In this document: positions 1 through 11,160 of the stretch, one piece after another
Position numbering within the stretch: the stretch's first letter is position 1
Layout: every line of letters starts with the position of its first letter
NCBI GenBank assembly: GCA_009193035.1
Contig: SWDT01000044.1
Span: 124,001 to 188,000, forward strand
DNA length: 64,000 nucleotides
Source of the DNA: Halicephalobus mephisto
Lineage: Eukaryota > Nematoda > Chromadorea > Rhabditida > Panagrolaimidae
Direction: 5' to 3'
Made by a program: the position numbers and the translations under genes
Notes under the pieces: generated by a model
Seen by the model: the letters and a program-made list of their open reading frames with translations, nothing else
Told to the model about the DNA's origin: nothing
Databases searched by the model: none

Positions 1-613
1 AGATCAAAAATTATAAAATTTCTTTGTTAATCATGCTATTAAAAAAATTAAAAACTTTTGTCATAAAATTTCAAAAATACTTTCGAATGACATTTTTGGA
101 ATTTTTTAGTTAAGACCAAAAATTAAAAATTTTTAAAAAAGAATTTTTTAAATTTTCCAGTTAAGACAAAAAATTAAAAATTTTATTTTTTTTTTAAATT
201 ACAAAATTTTATTTTTTTTTTAAATTATAAAATTTTATTTTTTTTTAAATTATAAAATTTTATTTTTTTTATAAATTACAAAATTTTATTTTTTTTTAAA
301 TTACAAAATTTTTATTTTTATTTTTTTTTAAATAAATAAATTTTATTTTTTTTTAAATTAAAACTTTTTATTTTTTTATAAATTAAAAAATTTTATTTTT
401 TCTAAGTTTTTTTGGAAAAATTTTTTTAATTTTCCATTTGAGATCAAAAAAAATTTATTTTTTTAATATTATTATGAAAATTAAAAATTTTCGGAATAAA
501 TTTTTAAAACTTTCCACTTCAGATCATAAATTATAAATTTTTTTATGTGTTTTTAAAGACGGAAAAACATCCGGAGAATTCCGAGAATTCCGAAACCTTA
601 TATTATATTCTAC

Positions 614-668
614 GGTTTCATCCAGACACCGTAACCAGGGGCAGCCTCTGAATCCGATTCACTTCGGT
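614..668 (-). CDS. possible short internal exon of the HMBX-like gene
   Basis: On the minus strand an acceptor (tttttgtag) is followed by a 55-nt open stretch that can read RSESDSEAAPGYGVWMKP. It ends at a plausible donor (gtagaat). It is more GC-rich than its surroundings and acidic, like linker regions of HMBOX proteins. It cannot join the 1971-2204 exon directly, because that exon ends in phase 0 and this one needs one base before it; another exon would have to lie between. Weak evidence: a stretch this short is often open by chance. Confidence 0.18.
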
Positions 669-1225
669 CTACAAAAAGTTAAAAATTAATCGAAAATTTA
701 GCTTCATCGTTACGGTAACTAAAAACATTTTCGATTTTTTAAAATTGAACAACTTTGAAAAAAAAAAATAAACTTTTTTTTTGCAAAAAAATTTTTGTAA
801 AAAATTTTAAAATTGATCCCTTTTGTCGTTTTTGAAAGAAAATTATTTTCTAAAATCATACGGTAAAATTGATCAAGATTAATTAATCCTTTGTTTGTTC
901 TTATTTTTGATCGAAAGCTCAGATTTGCTCATCCGAAAAATTTTGTTTGTTTTCGAATCAATCGAGAAACAAAAGTTTTATAATAAATCTGATTAAATTT
1001 CTACAACCCCATGTTACTTTTGTCGAGAGAGACAGATCTAGAACGGATTATTATTTAAAATAAAGCGTAACTATGGAAATGCACTTTTGACGATGGAGAA
1101 AAACAAAATCATATTATAAAAACGGAAATGTTTAAAATAAAATTTCAAAAACATTATCTCGAGAAAAATTTAATTTTCCCCTTGAGACAAAAAGTTTGGA
1201 AATTTTTGTTTATGAAATTTTTAGT

Positions 1226-1674
1226 TTGAAAATAAAAAAAACAACAAATTTCGAAAAGCTGGTCTTGAGTGGAATTTTTGAATTTTCCAGTCGGGACCCG
1301 AAAATGGAGAATTTAAGTTTTATTTTTTTCCAAAAAGTTCTAAAAAAAATGAAAAATTTAAAGTAATTTGTCCTAACACGAATTTTTGAATTTTCCAGGC
1401 AGGACCCGAAAGTGGAGAATTTAAGTTTTATTTTATTCCAAAAAGTTTTAAATTACGTTATTTATGGAAATAAAACTCGGTTGTAAAATGCCGAAATTGT
1501 CCCGACTGGAATTTTCAAAATTTCCCTTCGAGACCGAAAATCGCGGAATTTTATATTTTTAGACTTTTCCGAAATCGTCCACTAAACTCTCCAAACTTCC
1601 TCTATCTTCCAAAAATTACTGTAATCTTCCAAAAACTTCTGTAATCTTGTCTAAAGACAGTAATCCAAGAATTT
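1226..1674 (+). repeat. left copy of a ~440-bp direct duplication
   Basis: Nearly the same sequence recurs at 5029-5470. Both copies start in an A-rich run before 'aaatttcgaaaagctggtc', contain two 'gaattttccag(t/g)c(a/g)ggacccgaaa' modules, and end at 'gtctaaagacagtaatc'. They differ by a few substitutions and short indels. The pair flanks the HMBX-like first exon. No coding potential is seen. Confidence 0.85.
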
Positions 1675-1970
1675 CTTAGAATTTAATTTATTTTATTTGA
1701 AAAATAAAAAAAATATTCCCTTTAATCTTGCTGAATTTTTAATGAAGAAAAATAAATTTTTCGAAATCGTAATTTAACTCAGATTATTATAGTTTAAATG
1801 ACCGTGTCGAGACCTTGTTTTTACGGCGTTCCCCTGAGGGCAAATAAGTAAACTAGATGAATCCTGCACCAGGACACAAGTTTGGACAAAATATAGTTTT
1901 AAAGTCCGAAAAGTCCCTCAGGACATATGTTATATTAATTAAGACTACAGTAATCAGAAGTGAAACTGAC

Positions 1971-2204
1971 CTCGAGGACGGCGTCGGCGGAGATGCCGGT
2001 CATTCTGAGTCTTCTGATTAGCTCCAATTGCTCTACAGTAAACAAAGTTGAAATGTTGTTTTTTGGAAAAACTTGTTGAGCAGCTGCAACAACTGCTGCA
2101 TTTAAATTCGCCACAGGATTTGAAAATTGTTGAAAAAGCCCTCCGGCAGTCATCGTGGGACTCGACGAAACGGCCTGATCCGGGGCACTCGTTGTCGGGT
2201 TCAT
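1971..2204 (-). CDS. hmbx-1: HMBOX/HMBX-like homeobox protein, first coding exon (partial gene)
   Basis: This 78-codon exon starts at an ATG with an in-frame stop just upstream and ends at the donor GAG|GTCAGT (donor bases 1970-1965). Residues 1-50 are low-complexity (Ser/Thr/Ala/Gln/Asn-rich). Residues 54-77 contain FTVEQLELIRRLRMTGISAD followed by AVLE, which matches the N-terminal HNF-type dimerisation-like helix motif of HMBOX1 proteins (FTIEQ..L..RLR.TG pattern). Members of this family are nuclear transcription factors with a POU-like domain and an atypical homeodomain; those parts are not in the window. The exon is much more GC-rich than its neighbours. The assignment rests on this one motif. 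An HNF1-type relative is the main alternative. Confidence 0.6.
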
Positions 2205-2649
2205 TCAGTCAAAATTTCACAACAAGTTTATTTAAAATTTAATTATTTCTAAAACATTACTACAGTATATAGAAATAATCGATCAGAAACCATGGAGCTC
2301 CCGTTTCTCGCAAAAAGGAAACACGCAAACGTAAAAGAAGATTGAAAATGACAAATGTGCACTTTAAAATCATCGGGAAGGGCGGCAATAATATTGAAAA
2401 ATTGATTATTGAAACTTCCTTTAGTGGAAAAAAAATATTTAAAAAATTTTTCAATGAATTCAAAATTTCGATTTTTTGTGGTTTATTTGCACCAAAAAAA
2501 AAAATTCTCGCCGCGAAATTTTTTCAAGACCATGTCAGACTTCTTTGTTTTCAGGTGGGAGTCGAATTTCTATGAAAAATAGTCCAATATTAGACCGAAA
2601 ATATTACTATATAATAATATATCAATTATCAAGAAGAAATCGCTCAAAG
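2205..2649. other. upstream region of the HMBX-like gene
   Basis: This holds the presumed promoter and 5' leader of the minus-strand homeobox gene. A GC-richer patch at about 2288-2345 contains an ATG on the plus strand (2292) with 16 codons to a stop; I do not call it a gene. The remainder is A/T clusters. No TATA box or other site could be assigned with confidence. Confidence 0.4.
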
Positions 2650-2965
2650 TCGCTCGAAGCCAAAGTGAAGTCGCTTATTCTTAGGCGCATATCGCTGACT
2701 CTCAAGCGAAAGTCGCTTATTTTCAATTGTATGTCGCTTATTTTTCTAGCAAAGGTCGCTTATTCTCAAGCGAAGGTCGCTGACTCTCAAGCGAACGTCG
2801 CTTATTCTCAAGCGAACGTCGCTGACTCTCAATTGTATGTCGCTTATTTCCTAGCGAACGTCGCTTATTTTCTAGAGAAAGTCGCTGACTCTCAAGCAAA
2901 CGTCGTTTATTCTCAAGCGAAAGTCGCTGACTCTCAAGCGAACGTCGCTTATTTTCTAGCGCAAA
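2650..2965. repeat. 21-bp minisatellite
   Basis: About 14 degenerate copies of a 21-bp unit, gtcgcttattctcaagcgaa plus one base, alternating with a gctgactctc variant. The unit length is a multiple of three, so one frame stays open across the array and encodes a VAYSQAKVADSQAN-type repeat. This looks like a by-product of the array rather than a protein: there is no good start and the open frame runs on into AT-rich DNA to 3120. Confidence 0.85.
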
Positions 2966-3159
2966 TAAAATTTCGCATAGAGAAAAAATTCAAAAACGAA
3001 TTAAAAATATCTATAACAAGATTCAAGTTTGTTAAAAATCACAACAACTTTGCTTACTTTTGTGCGCAAAGAAAATATCGGAAAAACAACCTAAAAATCG
3101 ATCGAAAATGTTTATCATAAAACCTGAAATAAACTCTCACTATAACAAATCCGTTTATT

Positions 3160-3515
3160 CTTGGTCGAAATTGGAATTAAAAAAATAATTAAAATCGTTA
3201 AAAAAATAATTTAATTATTAATAAAAAATAACTAAAATTATTAATAAAAAAAATAACTAAAATTATATAAAAAATAATTTAATTATTAAAAAAATAATTT
3301 AATTATTAAAGAAAATAACTAAAATTATTAATAAAAAAATAATTTAATTAATAAAGAAAATTATTAAAATTATTAAAGAAAATAACTAAAATTATTAATA
3401 AAAAAATAACTAAAATTATTAAAATTATTAATAAAGAAAATAACTAAAATTATTAAAGAAAATTATTAAAATTATTAATAAAAAAAATAACTAAAATTAT
3501 TAATGAAAAAATTCG
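3160..3515. repeat. low-complexity AT repeat
   Basis: Irregular tandem copies of 'aaaataactaaaattattaataaa', about 25-30 bp each, containing only A, T and scattered C or G. No gene is seen. Confidence 0.8.
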
Positions 3516-3653
3516 AAATCTATTCTCGTGACGAAAGTTTGATAATTATGACAAATTCGATCATTATCAAGCGCGAGTCGAATCTCGCGCGAATCAGCCA
3601 AGTGCAGAAATGAAATAAAACTCGTTTCCTATTATTTAGTTTTATATATTTAG

Positions 3654-3748
3654 TTTGTTTCCCGTTTTATCGTTTTGCCATTTGAGATGCGTTTATTGCG
3701 AGATAAATCCGAAACGGAGGGACTGTCGATCGAAAACCAGATGAAAAA
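3654..3748 (+). CDS. GC-rich islet, possible small exon
   Basis: This 95-nt stretch lies between an acceptor-like tatatttag and a donor-like aaaaa|gtaaac. It reads 31 codons, including LPFEMRLLRDKSETEGLSIE and NQMKK. Composition and the flanking signals are exon-like, but I recognise no family and no partner exon nearby keeps the phase. The minus strand is also partly open here. Treat it as a candidate only. Confidence 0.15.
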
Positions 3749-3774
3749 GTAAACCATGTCTTAAGTCTACAATA

Positions 3775-4270
3775 ATCACTATCTTACAGTATACTAAAAA
3801 CAAAAAATAATTTAAAAAAAATAAAAATAAACTTTAAAAAAACAACTATCTTACAGTATACTAAAAAAATAAAAATTATTTTATTATTTTTAAAAAAAAA
3901 TTTTCATCTTACAGTATACCGAAAATATAAAAAATATAATTTAAAAAAAATAAACTTTAAAAAAAAATTCTCATCTTACAGTATACCAAAAATGTAAAAA
4001 ATATAATTTTTTAAAAACAAAAATCACAATTCTACAGTATACCAAGAACAAAAAAATATAATTTTATTGTTTAAAAAAACACAAAGATCACCCATTTTAC
4101 AGTACATTGAAAAAATATAATTTTATTACTTTTTAAAAACAAACTTTAAAAGAATTACCCTACAGTATATTGAAAAATAAAAAATTGTAATAAATTTAAT
4201 TATTTTTCTAAAAAAATTTAAATTAAAAAAAACAAAAATCATTATTCTACAGTATAATTTTGAAAATTAT
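3775..4270. repeat. tandem array with 'tcttacagtata' core
   Basis: At least seven copies of a 60-80 bp AT-rich unit carrying the core tcttacagtatac(c/t)(a/g)aaaa, with decay towards the right end. The 'tacagtat' word is also dispersed through the rest of the window. Non-coding. Confidence 0.8.
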
Positions 4271-5028
4271 ATAATATTCAATTTCATCGTTTTTTAATTT
4301 AAAAAAAAAAGTAAAATTTTTAGAAATTTTAAAAAAATATAAAAAAGTAAATAAATTTAAAAAAAATTAAATCCTTAAAAATTTAAAAAATAAGATTTTT
4401 AGAAATTAAAAAAAAAAGTAAAATTAAAAATAAAATTATTAGAAATTTAAAAAAATAAAAAAATTAAATTAAATTTAAAAAATAAAAAAAATTAAATTCT
4501 TAAAAATTTAAAAAATAAGATTTTTAGAAATTAAAAAAATAAAATTTAAAAAAATTTAAAAATGACGAAAATTCCCGTTGTACGGTACGCTTTTGACGTT
4601 TATATATATAGTACTAAATTCTATTATTCTCAAAAATTAAAATTAAAATTAAAAAAGAACGTGACAAAAGTTCAAATGGAATATTTTAGACAATGGGTAT
4701 TGTTAACCTTTGAAAAAAGGCCTTGAGGTGCAATCGTCGAAACCCGTTCTTCCTTTTCTAAAAGGCCAAAAAATAATGAATAATCAAAATCGGAAAACAT
4801 TTTTTTTTGAAACTACTAATATTGAATCGTAGTTTCAAAAAAATTAAATATTCATTCAAAATGAATTTCATAAAAACTACAGTAAGTGTAAAAAAAAGTT
4901 CGTTTTTTTTAAACATTATAGTGTAAGTTGTAGTATTGTAAAGGTACAATTTTTTATAAAATTTTCAAACAAAATTGCTTTGAACAATTTCGAAATTTCC
5001 TGTCGGGATCAGAAAATTTGGAAATTTT
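4271..5028. other. AT-rich DNA without genes
   Basis: Mostly A/T clusters. A slightly more complex patch at 4560-4760 (including a TATATATATA run near 4601-4610) has no usable open frame. Nothing recognisable. Confidence 0.6.
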
Positions 5029-5470
5029 TAGTTTGAAAATAAAAAAAAACAAATTTCGAAAAGCTGGTCTTGAGTGGAATTTTTGAATTTTCCAGTCAGG
5101 ACCCGAAAGTGGAGAATTTAAGTTTTATTTTATTCCAAAAAGTTTAAAAAAAATGAAAAATTTAAAGTAATTTGTCCTAACACGAATTTTTGAATTTTCC
5201 AGGCAGGACCCGAAAGTGGGGAATTTAAGTTTTATTTTATTCCAAAAAGTTTTAAATTACGTTATTTATGGAAATAAAATTCGGTTGTAAAATGCCGAAA
5301 TTGTCCCGACTGGAATTTTCAAAATTTCCCTTCGAGACCGAAAATCGCGGAATTTTATATTTTTAGACTTTTCCGAAATCGTCCACTAAACTCTCCAAAC
5401 TTCCTCTATCTTCCAAAAATTACTGTAATCTTCCAAAAACTTCTGTAATCTTGTCTAAAGACAGTAATCG
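5029..5470 (+). repeat. right copy of the ~440-bp direct duplication
   Basis: Partner of 1226-1674, same orientation, about 3.8 kb away. The match ends just after 'gtctaaagacagtaatc'. Confidence 0.85.
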
Positions 5471-5738
5471 AAAAAAATTCTCCGACAAGTCCAAGTTTTT
5501 CGATCTTGATGCAAAAAAACAGAAAAACTACTCACCTCATTTTAATCATTTGACTAACTATTCTATAATGAAGAGTTTTATCGGGTTTCTCTCGACGAAA
5601 AAGAGAAAGAACGTTCCGAACTTTGGAGGACTACTCGAACTCGAGAGATTTCATTCCTCGCCAAAATAGATAGCCTTAACTGATAGCCTTAACTATACGT
5701 GAATCGGGCCACAACTCAGAATAAATATCTATAATATT
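5471..5738. other. more complex islet, coding status unclear
   Basis: Open on both strands. Plus: a 72-codon frame from a TTG at 5451 ending at 5669, rich in Lys, Phe and Ser. Minus: a stretch reading RNVLSLFRREKPDKTLHYRI that ends at a good donor (gag|gtgagtag). I cannot choose between them, or exclude chance. A duplicated 'gatagccttaac' lies at about 5667-5690. Confidence 0.25.
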
Positions 5739-6834
5739 TTTGGGGTTTATATAATTATAGAATAAAAAACTATTTAATTTTATAGAATTATTTAAAAAAT
5801 AAAAAATATTTAATTTTATAAAATTATTTAAAAAATAAAAAACTACTTAATTTTATAAAATTGTTTAAAAAATAAAAAACTACTTAATTTTATAAAATTA
5901 TTATAAAAATAAAAAACTACTTAATTTTATAAAATTATTTAAAAAATAAAAAATATTTAATTTTATAAAATTATATAAAAAAGTAAAAAAACAAAAAATA
6001 TTTAATTTTATAAAAAAATTGTAAAAATTAAAAATGTTTAATTTTATAAAATTATTATAAAATTTAAAAAAATGTTTTTAAAGTTATATAATGATTAATG
6101 AATGTAAAAAATATAAAATTTTAAATGTTTTTGAGCTATATAGTTTTCGTTAAATTTAAAAATAAAAAAATTTGATATTTTTGAAGTTCACATAATAATT
6201 AAAAATAAGAAAGCAGAAAAATTTAAATTTACATAATAATTAAAAATATAAACTTTTAAAATTATATAATTATAAATAAATTTTGAAATAGAAAATTTAA
6301 GATTTTCAAAATTTATATAACAATTAAAAAAAATTAAAAAATTAAAATATAAATTTTGAAATAGAAAATTTAAGATTTTCAAAATTTTTATAATAATTAA
6401 AAAAAATTAAAAAATTAAAGATTTTCGAAATTTATATAATAGTTAAAAAATATTTAAAAATATTAAAAAAATTAAAAAATTAAAAAATTAAAGATTTTCG
6501 AAATTTATATAATAGTTAAAAAATATAAAAAAATTAAATATTTTTTAACTTTATATAATGATTACTGAACATAAAAAAATTAAAAAATTTAATATTTTTA
6601 AAATTTATATAATAGTTAAAAAATATAAAAAAATTAAATATTTTTGAAATTTATATAATGATTACTGAATATAAAAAAATTAAAAAATTTAATATTTTCG
6701 AAATTTATATAATAGTTAAAAAATATAAAAAAATTTAATGTTTTCGAAATTTATATAATAGTTAAAAATATTAAAAAATTTAATATTTTCGAAATTTATA
6801 TAATGATTACTGAATATAAAAAATAGAAAAGCAA
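5739..6834. repeat. long AT-only tandem array
   Basis: Two adjoining arrays. At about 5760-6060 the unit contains 'aaaaactacttaattttataaaatt'; at about 6190-6830 the unit contains 'gaaatttatataatagttaaaaa'. Unit lengths are about 50-60 bp with frequent indels. No gene. Confidence 0.75.
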
Positions 6835-7390
6835 GAATCCTCGGGACGGCTCAAGTCAAAAGTGCGAAGGCTCTCGGTTTAGGGCCGCCTCCGACGTCGA
6901 CCAGAAGCCCCGCCTTCTTTCAACGAACAAACTGAACACGTTGAAATTTTTGACTTTTTATAATATCGGGAAAGTTATCAATTCCCGCCCTTGTGGAAAT
7001 GTCTTCTGAATCCAAAAATCAGAACCTCATTATTTATTAGATAAAATTTATCCGATTTTCAAACAAATAAAAATTTTAAAATTAAAAAAATCAAAATTAA
7101 AAAAAACTTAAAAATTTTAAAATTGGATAAATTTGAAAAATCAAGAAAAAAAAACAAAATTAAAAAAAAAAGATTTTTAAAAATTTCGAAAAATTTCAAA
7201 AATTTTAATTTAAAAAATTTCAAAAAGTTTAAATTTTAAAAATTTAAAATTACAGTAACGATGAGAAAACTATTCTCAGTAATGACCTCATTTTCGGTCA
7301 GAAGTGCAAAGTGGATCGGATTCTGGGAGTTTCTCCGTTTATGACTTTCGAGAGAGAAGTACAGAATACAGTATAAATTTCTCAAATGGA
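6835..7390. other. two GC-richer islets in AT-rich DNA
   Basis: The islet at 6835-6950 is strikingly GC-rich. On the plus strand it reads ARILGTAQVKSAKALGLG and on to a stop; the minus strand has partial frames. The islet at about 7299-7370 reads KCKVDRILGVSPFMTFERE on the plus strand between an acceptor-like cggtcag and a gtataa donor-like site. Neither matches a family I know. They may be exons of an unrecognised gene, or regulatory DNA. Confidence 0.2.
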
Positions 7391-8199
7391 TTATCTTTGA
7401 AAATAAAAGAAAATCATAAAATTCAAGTTTTCGGTTTCAGTCAAAAATTTTTAAAAATTTCATTTAACTAATTTTCAGAAATTTATAATTTTTTGTAAAA
7501 ATATAATTTTAAAATTAAAAAAAATTAAAATCAAAAATGATTTTCAAAAAAAAATTACGATATTTAAAAAAGATAATTATGGTATTTTTTCAAAAATAAA
7601 ACACATTATTTTTTTTTAATTTATAATATTTTTCAAAAAAATTACGGTATTTTTTTGGAAAAAAATTATATTATTTTTTTAAAATTTATATTATTTAAAA
7701 AAAATTACGGTATTTTTTCGGAAAAAAATTATATTATTTTTCAAAATTTATAATATTTTTCAAAAAAAATTACGGTATTTTTTCGGAAAAAAATTATATT
7801 ATTTTTTCAAAATTTATAATATATTTTCAGAAAAAAATTTATAATATTTTTCAGAAAAAATTACGGTATTTTCGAAAACGACTAATCGAGAAGTTTCTCT
7901 CCGATAATTTTAAATTTAACAAAATTCACGTAAATCCAAATTCGAGAATTTTTCAAAATTGATTAAACTCAAAAAATTTCGAAATTCTTTAAAAATTTGG
8001 TTTTTTCAAAGCACTTTTATCTTCGCTACCGTAACGTTTATAAATTTAAAATTAGTTTTCATATAAAAGTAATATTAAAAACAAAATTGAATAAAAACCT
8101 TATGACTGGAATTTTGCGTTGTAATAATGGTCGAAAAGTGCAGAACGGAAATACTCCACAATAATGTCATTATAAAGAAACATAAATGTTCATGACGAA
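7391..8199. repeat. AT-rich array with 'aaaaattacggtatttttt' units
   Basis: About six copies of an 80-100 bp unit around 7550-7870 with the core 'ttacggtatttttcgaaaaaaa' and neighbouring A/T clusters. No coding potential. Confidence 0.7.
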
Positions 8200-9100
8200 A
8201 TTTTGGAAAAAATTGTCTCAATACGCATTTTCGAAGTTTTCCAGTTAAGACCGAAAATTGTAAAATTTTACACTTCTGTAATTTTTAAAAAGTAAAAAAT
8301 AAATTCATATTTAAGTTTTTTAAAAATTGTCTCAATACGAAGTTTTGGAGTTTTCCAGTTAAGACCGAAAATTGTAAAATTTTACACTTTTGTAATTTTT
8401 AAAAAGTAAAAAATAAATTCATATTTAATAATTTTTTAAAAATTGTCTCGATACGCATTTTCGAAGTTTTCCAGTTGAGACCGAAAATTTTAAAATTTTA
8501 TATTTTTACAATTTGTAAAAATTAAAAAATAAATCCTTATTTAATAATTTTTTAAAAATTGTCTCGATTCAAATTTTTGGAGTTTTCCAGTCGAGACCAA
8601 AAATTGTAAAATTCTATATTTTCACAATTTGTAAAAAGTAAAATAATTGTGAAAATTAAAAGAAATTGTTTTTAAGCGAATTTTTGAAACTTCTCATTCA
8701 AGACCGGAAGTTTTAACTTTTTTATGATTTTAGAAAATCCGAAAATTATATTTTTATAAAAAACTGTCTCAACACAGATTTCAAAACTTTCCATTCAAGA
8801 CCAAGAATTTTAATCTTTATATATTTTTTTAAAAATCAAAAATTATTTTTTTTTAAATTAAAAATTATTTTTTTAAAAATTAAAAATTATGTTTTTTTTT
8901 AAATTGTTTCAAAAAAAATTTCGAAACTTTCCACTTAAGACCGAAGATTTCTGTTTTTTTTATATATTTTTAAATAAATTTGAAAATTAATTTTAAAAAA
9001 AATCAAAAATTATTTTTTTTTTAAATTGTCTCAAAAAAAATTTCGAAACTTTCCACTCAGAACCGGAAGTTTTAATTTTGTATTTATATATTTCCATGAA
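8200..9100 (+). repeat. ~119-bp 'gtctcgacgcgaa..ttttccagt..gagacc' family, plus orientation
   Basis: Seven or eight tandem copies, the first four very regular. Each unit holds a left word like attgtctcgatacgcatttt and, about 20 bp later, ttttccagtt(g/a)agaccgaaaatt. The two words are an imperfect inverted repeat (gtctcra and tygagac), so every unit can fold. The same family recurs in the opposite orientation at 24180-26260 and 30350-30770 and in the same orientation at 27540-28960. Confidence 0.85.
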
Positions 9101-9979
9101 ATTCCAAACATGATCGAAAAAGTTGGAGAATTTTATTTTATATTCTGTGACTTCATCGAAAAACCGTAAATACGAAAATTGCCGGAGGAAAAGGAGTTTT
9201 TTCGAACATGAAATTAGACAATAAAAATGGTACCAAAAGACCTCATTATTTTTTCAAAAATTTTCCGTAAACGAAAAAGTCGATTTTCGAAACGGAATAC
9301 ATATAATTTTTTTTTAAAAAGACAGAAATGTATCCATTTGTATTTTTCGAAAAACATCAACAAAGTCAGGATCGTGGAAAAGGGCTCTTGCACTTTTGTC
9401 TTTTTTTAATAAAATTATTTTCAATTATAATTTAAAAAAAAATCGTATTATTTTGAAAAATTGAAAATCGGAGTTTTTGCAGAATTTCTAGATTTATGAA
9501 TTTTAAAAATTTTTAATTAATTTTAAAAAATTTGTAAATTTTTTTCAAATAAAATAAAAAAAAAATTTTTTAAATTTAAATTAATTTTAAAAATAAAAAT
9601 AAAAAATTTTTTTAATAAGATAAAAATAAAAAATTTTTTAAATAAAATAAAAATAAAAAAATTTTTAATAAAATAAAAATAAAAAATTTTTTTTAAATAA
9701 AATAAAAATATAAATTAATTTTTAAAATGTAATTAAAAAATTTTTTAAAAATAAAATAAAAATTTTAAATAATTTTTTTTTTGAAATTTTCTTGACAAAA
9801 ATTTTTAAAATTATAGATTCTATTAATTTCTGATGGATTTTGGAATTTTTTAGAAATTTTTAAAACCTTCAAAAATTTATGTAAATTTTACTTTGATAAA
9901 TATAAAATTAAAAATGAATTTTTTGAGAAATTGTCGCGACAAAAATTTCCTTATTTCGATTTCGGGAATTTATTTTAGG
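9101..9979. other. AT-rich DNA without genes
   Basis: The 9160-9410 part is a little more complex and has a 60-codon open frame that I do not consider coding. 9480-9780 is almost pure A/T with 'aaaataaaaataaaaaattttt' repeats. Confidence 0.6.
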
Positions 9980-10650
9980 ATTTTAATAAATTCTCGAACG
10001 TTCTAAAAATTTCCCACAGAATTCTAAAAGCTTTTATAAAATTCTGGAAAATTTTAAAACTTGTCACTGAATTTTGGAAAGTTTCACTGGGTTCTAGAAC
10101 TTTCTACAGTACTCTGGAAAGTTTCAGAATCTTTTACTAACTTTTTTGGGAGTTTCTAGGATTTTCTACAGTATTCTGGAATGTTGTAGAAGTTTATGGT
10201 AGGTTTTTTGGAAGTTTTTAGGATTTTCTACAGTATTCTAGAAAATTTCAGAATCTTTTACTGACTTTTTTGGGAGTTTTTAGGATTTTCTACAGTACTC
10301 TGGAAAGTTTCAGAATCTTTTACTGACTTTTTTGGGAGTTTCTAGGACCTTCTACAGTACGCTGGAAAGTTTCCAATAATTTCTACAATATTCTGGAATG
10401 TTGTAGAAGTTTATGGTAGGTTTTTTTAGGTTTCTAGGACCTTCTACAGTATTCTAGGAAGGTTCAGAATCTTTTACTCAATTTTCGAAGATTCTAGAAC
10501 TTTCTACAGTATTCTAGAAGCTTCCAAAATTTTCTACAGTACCCTAGGAGGTTCTAAAATCTTTTACTCAACTTTCGAAGATTCTAGAACTTTCCACAGT
10601 ATCCCGGAAAATTTTATAATTTCCTACTGAATTTTTAAAACTTCCAAAAA
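9980..10650. repeat. array of 'ttctacagtattctggaaagtttcagaatctttta' units
   Basis: Roughly ten degenerate copies of 50-60 bp. They carry ttctacagta(c/t)tctgga, cttttactgac and gggagtttctagga in the same order. Non-coding. Confidence 0.8.
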
Positions 10651-10679
10651 CATGAAAGAATTCTGATTTCTCGAAATTG

Positions 10680-11160
10680 CATGATTGAGGATTCAGAAGG
10701 TGGAGGTAGTTTGGGATTCTAGACACGAGAAGTCAAGGAAGTCAGGTCTTCGTGAATCGTGGAATTCTTTTTTTTCATCATTTATGGATGCAGTTAGGGA
10801 TCTTCGAAAACGGAAACATGGAAAAACACGAAAAATTAATATATAATGCCGGAACTGACCCTTGGCCGAGTGGGCTGGGAACTGGATCAAATATTCAAAG
10901 ATATACGCATTTTTGATTTTATCCGAAAAAGCAGATCTTGAGAAAATAAATTTTAAAACAACTTGTACTTTTTTCGTAATTTTATTAATATTATAGGATT
11001 TTTGAGCAGATTCCGAAGATCAAAGAGCACTTGCCGGTCTTTGGAACTGAGTCACGCCGGATTGTCGCGGGACGTGAAATCAGCTCCCGCCACGACAGTC
11101 CCTGACGGCAATGGGAGCTTTTTCCTTTTTGGGCTCAAGTCCAAATTTGCGTAATAATGA
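10680..11160. other. GC-richer islets, possible exons of unknown gene
   Basis: At 10680-10890 the minus strand is open for 65 codons and ends SCLESQTTSTF. At 10995-11155 the plus strand has an acceptor-like gagcag at about 11005 and then an open frame (LELSHAGLSRDVKSAPATT and on to a stop). The minus strand reads KRKKLPLPSGTVVAGADFTS, one TGA, then SKDRQVLFDLRNLLKNP. Both strands look protein-like, so neither can be trusted. No family recognised. Confidence 0.2.

Larger units (their letters stand above)
1..1970. other. AT-rich non-coding DNA, probable intron 1 of the HMBX-like gene
   Basis: Long runs of A and T clusters (especially 150-540) and copies of the dispersed 'gaattttccag..gagacc' repeat fill this stretch. 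It lies immediately 3' (minus strand) of a good splice donor at 1970, so it is most simply the first intron of the homeobox gene. I looked for a downstream homeodomain exon (a WFANRRK-type motif on the minus strand) and did not see one, so the DNA-binding part must be beyond position 1. Two short minus-strand stretches could be exons: 614-668 (listed separately) and roughly 1817-1856, which is weaker. Confidence 0.5.

Noticed and set aside
1935..1970. Extension of the HMBX-like ORF beyond 1971
   Set aside because: The donor GAG|GTCAGT and the loss of protein-like composition show that the last codons are intronic.
2476..3120. 214-codon plus-strand ORF with VAYSQAKVADSQ repeats
   Set aside because: It is a by-product of the 21-bp minisatellite and runs into AT-rich DNA at both ends.
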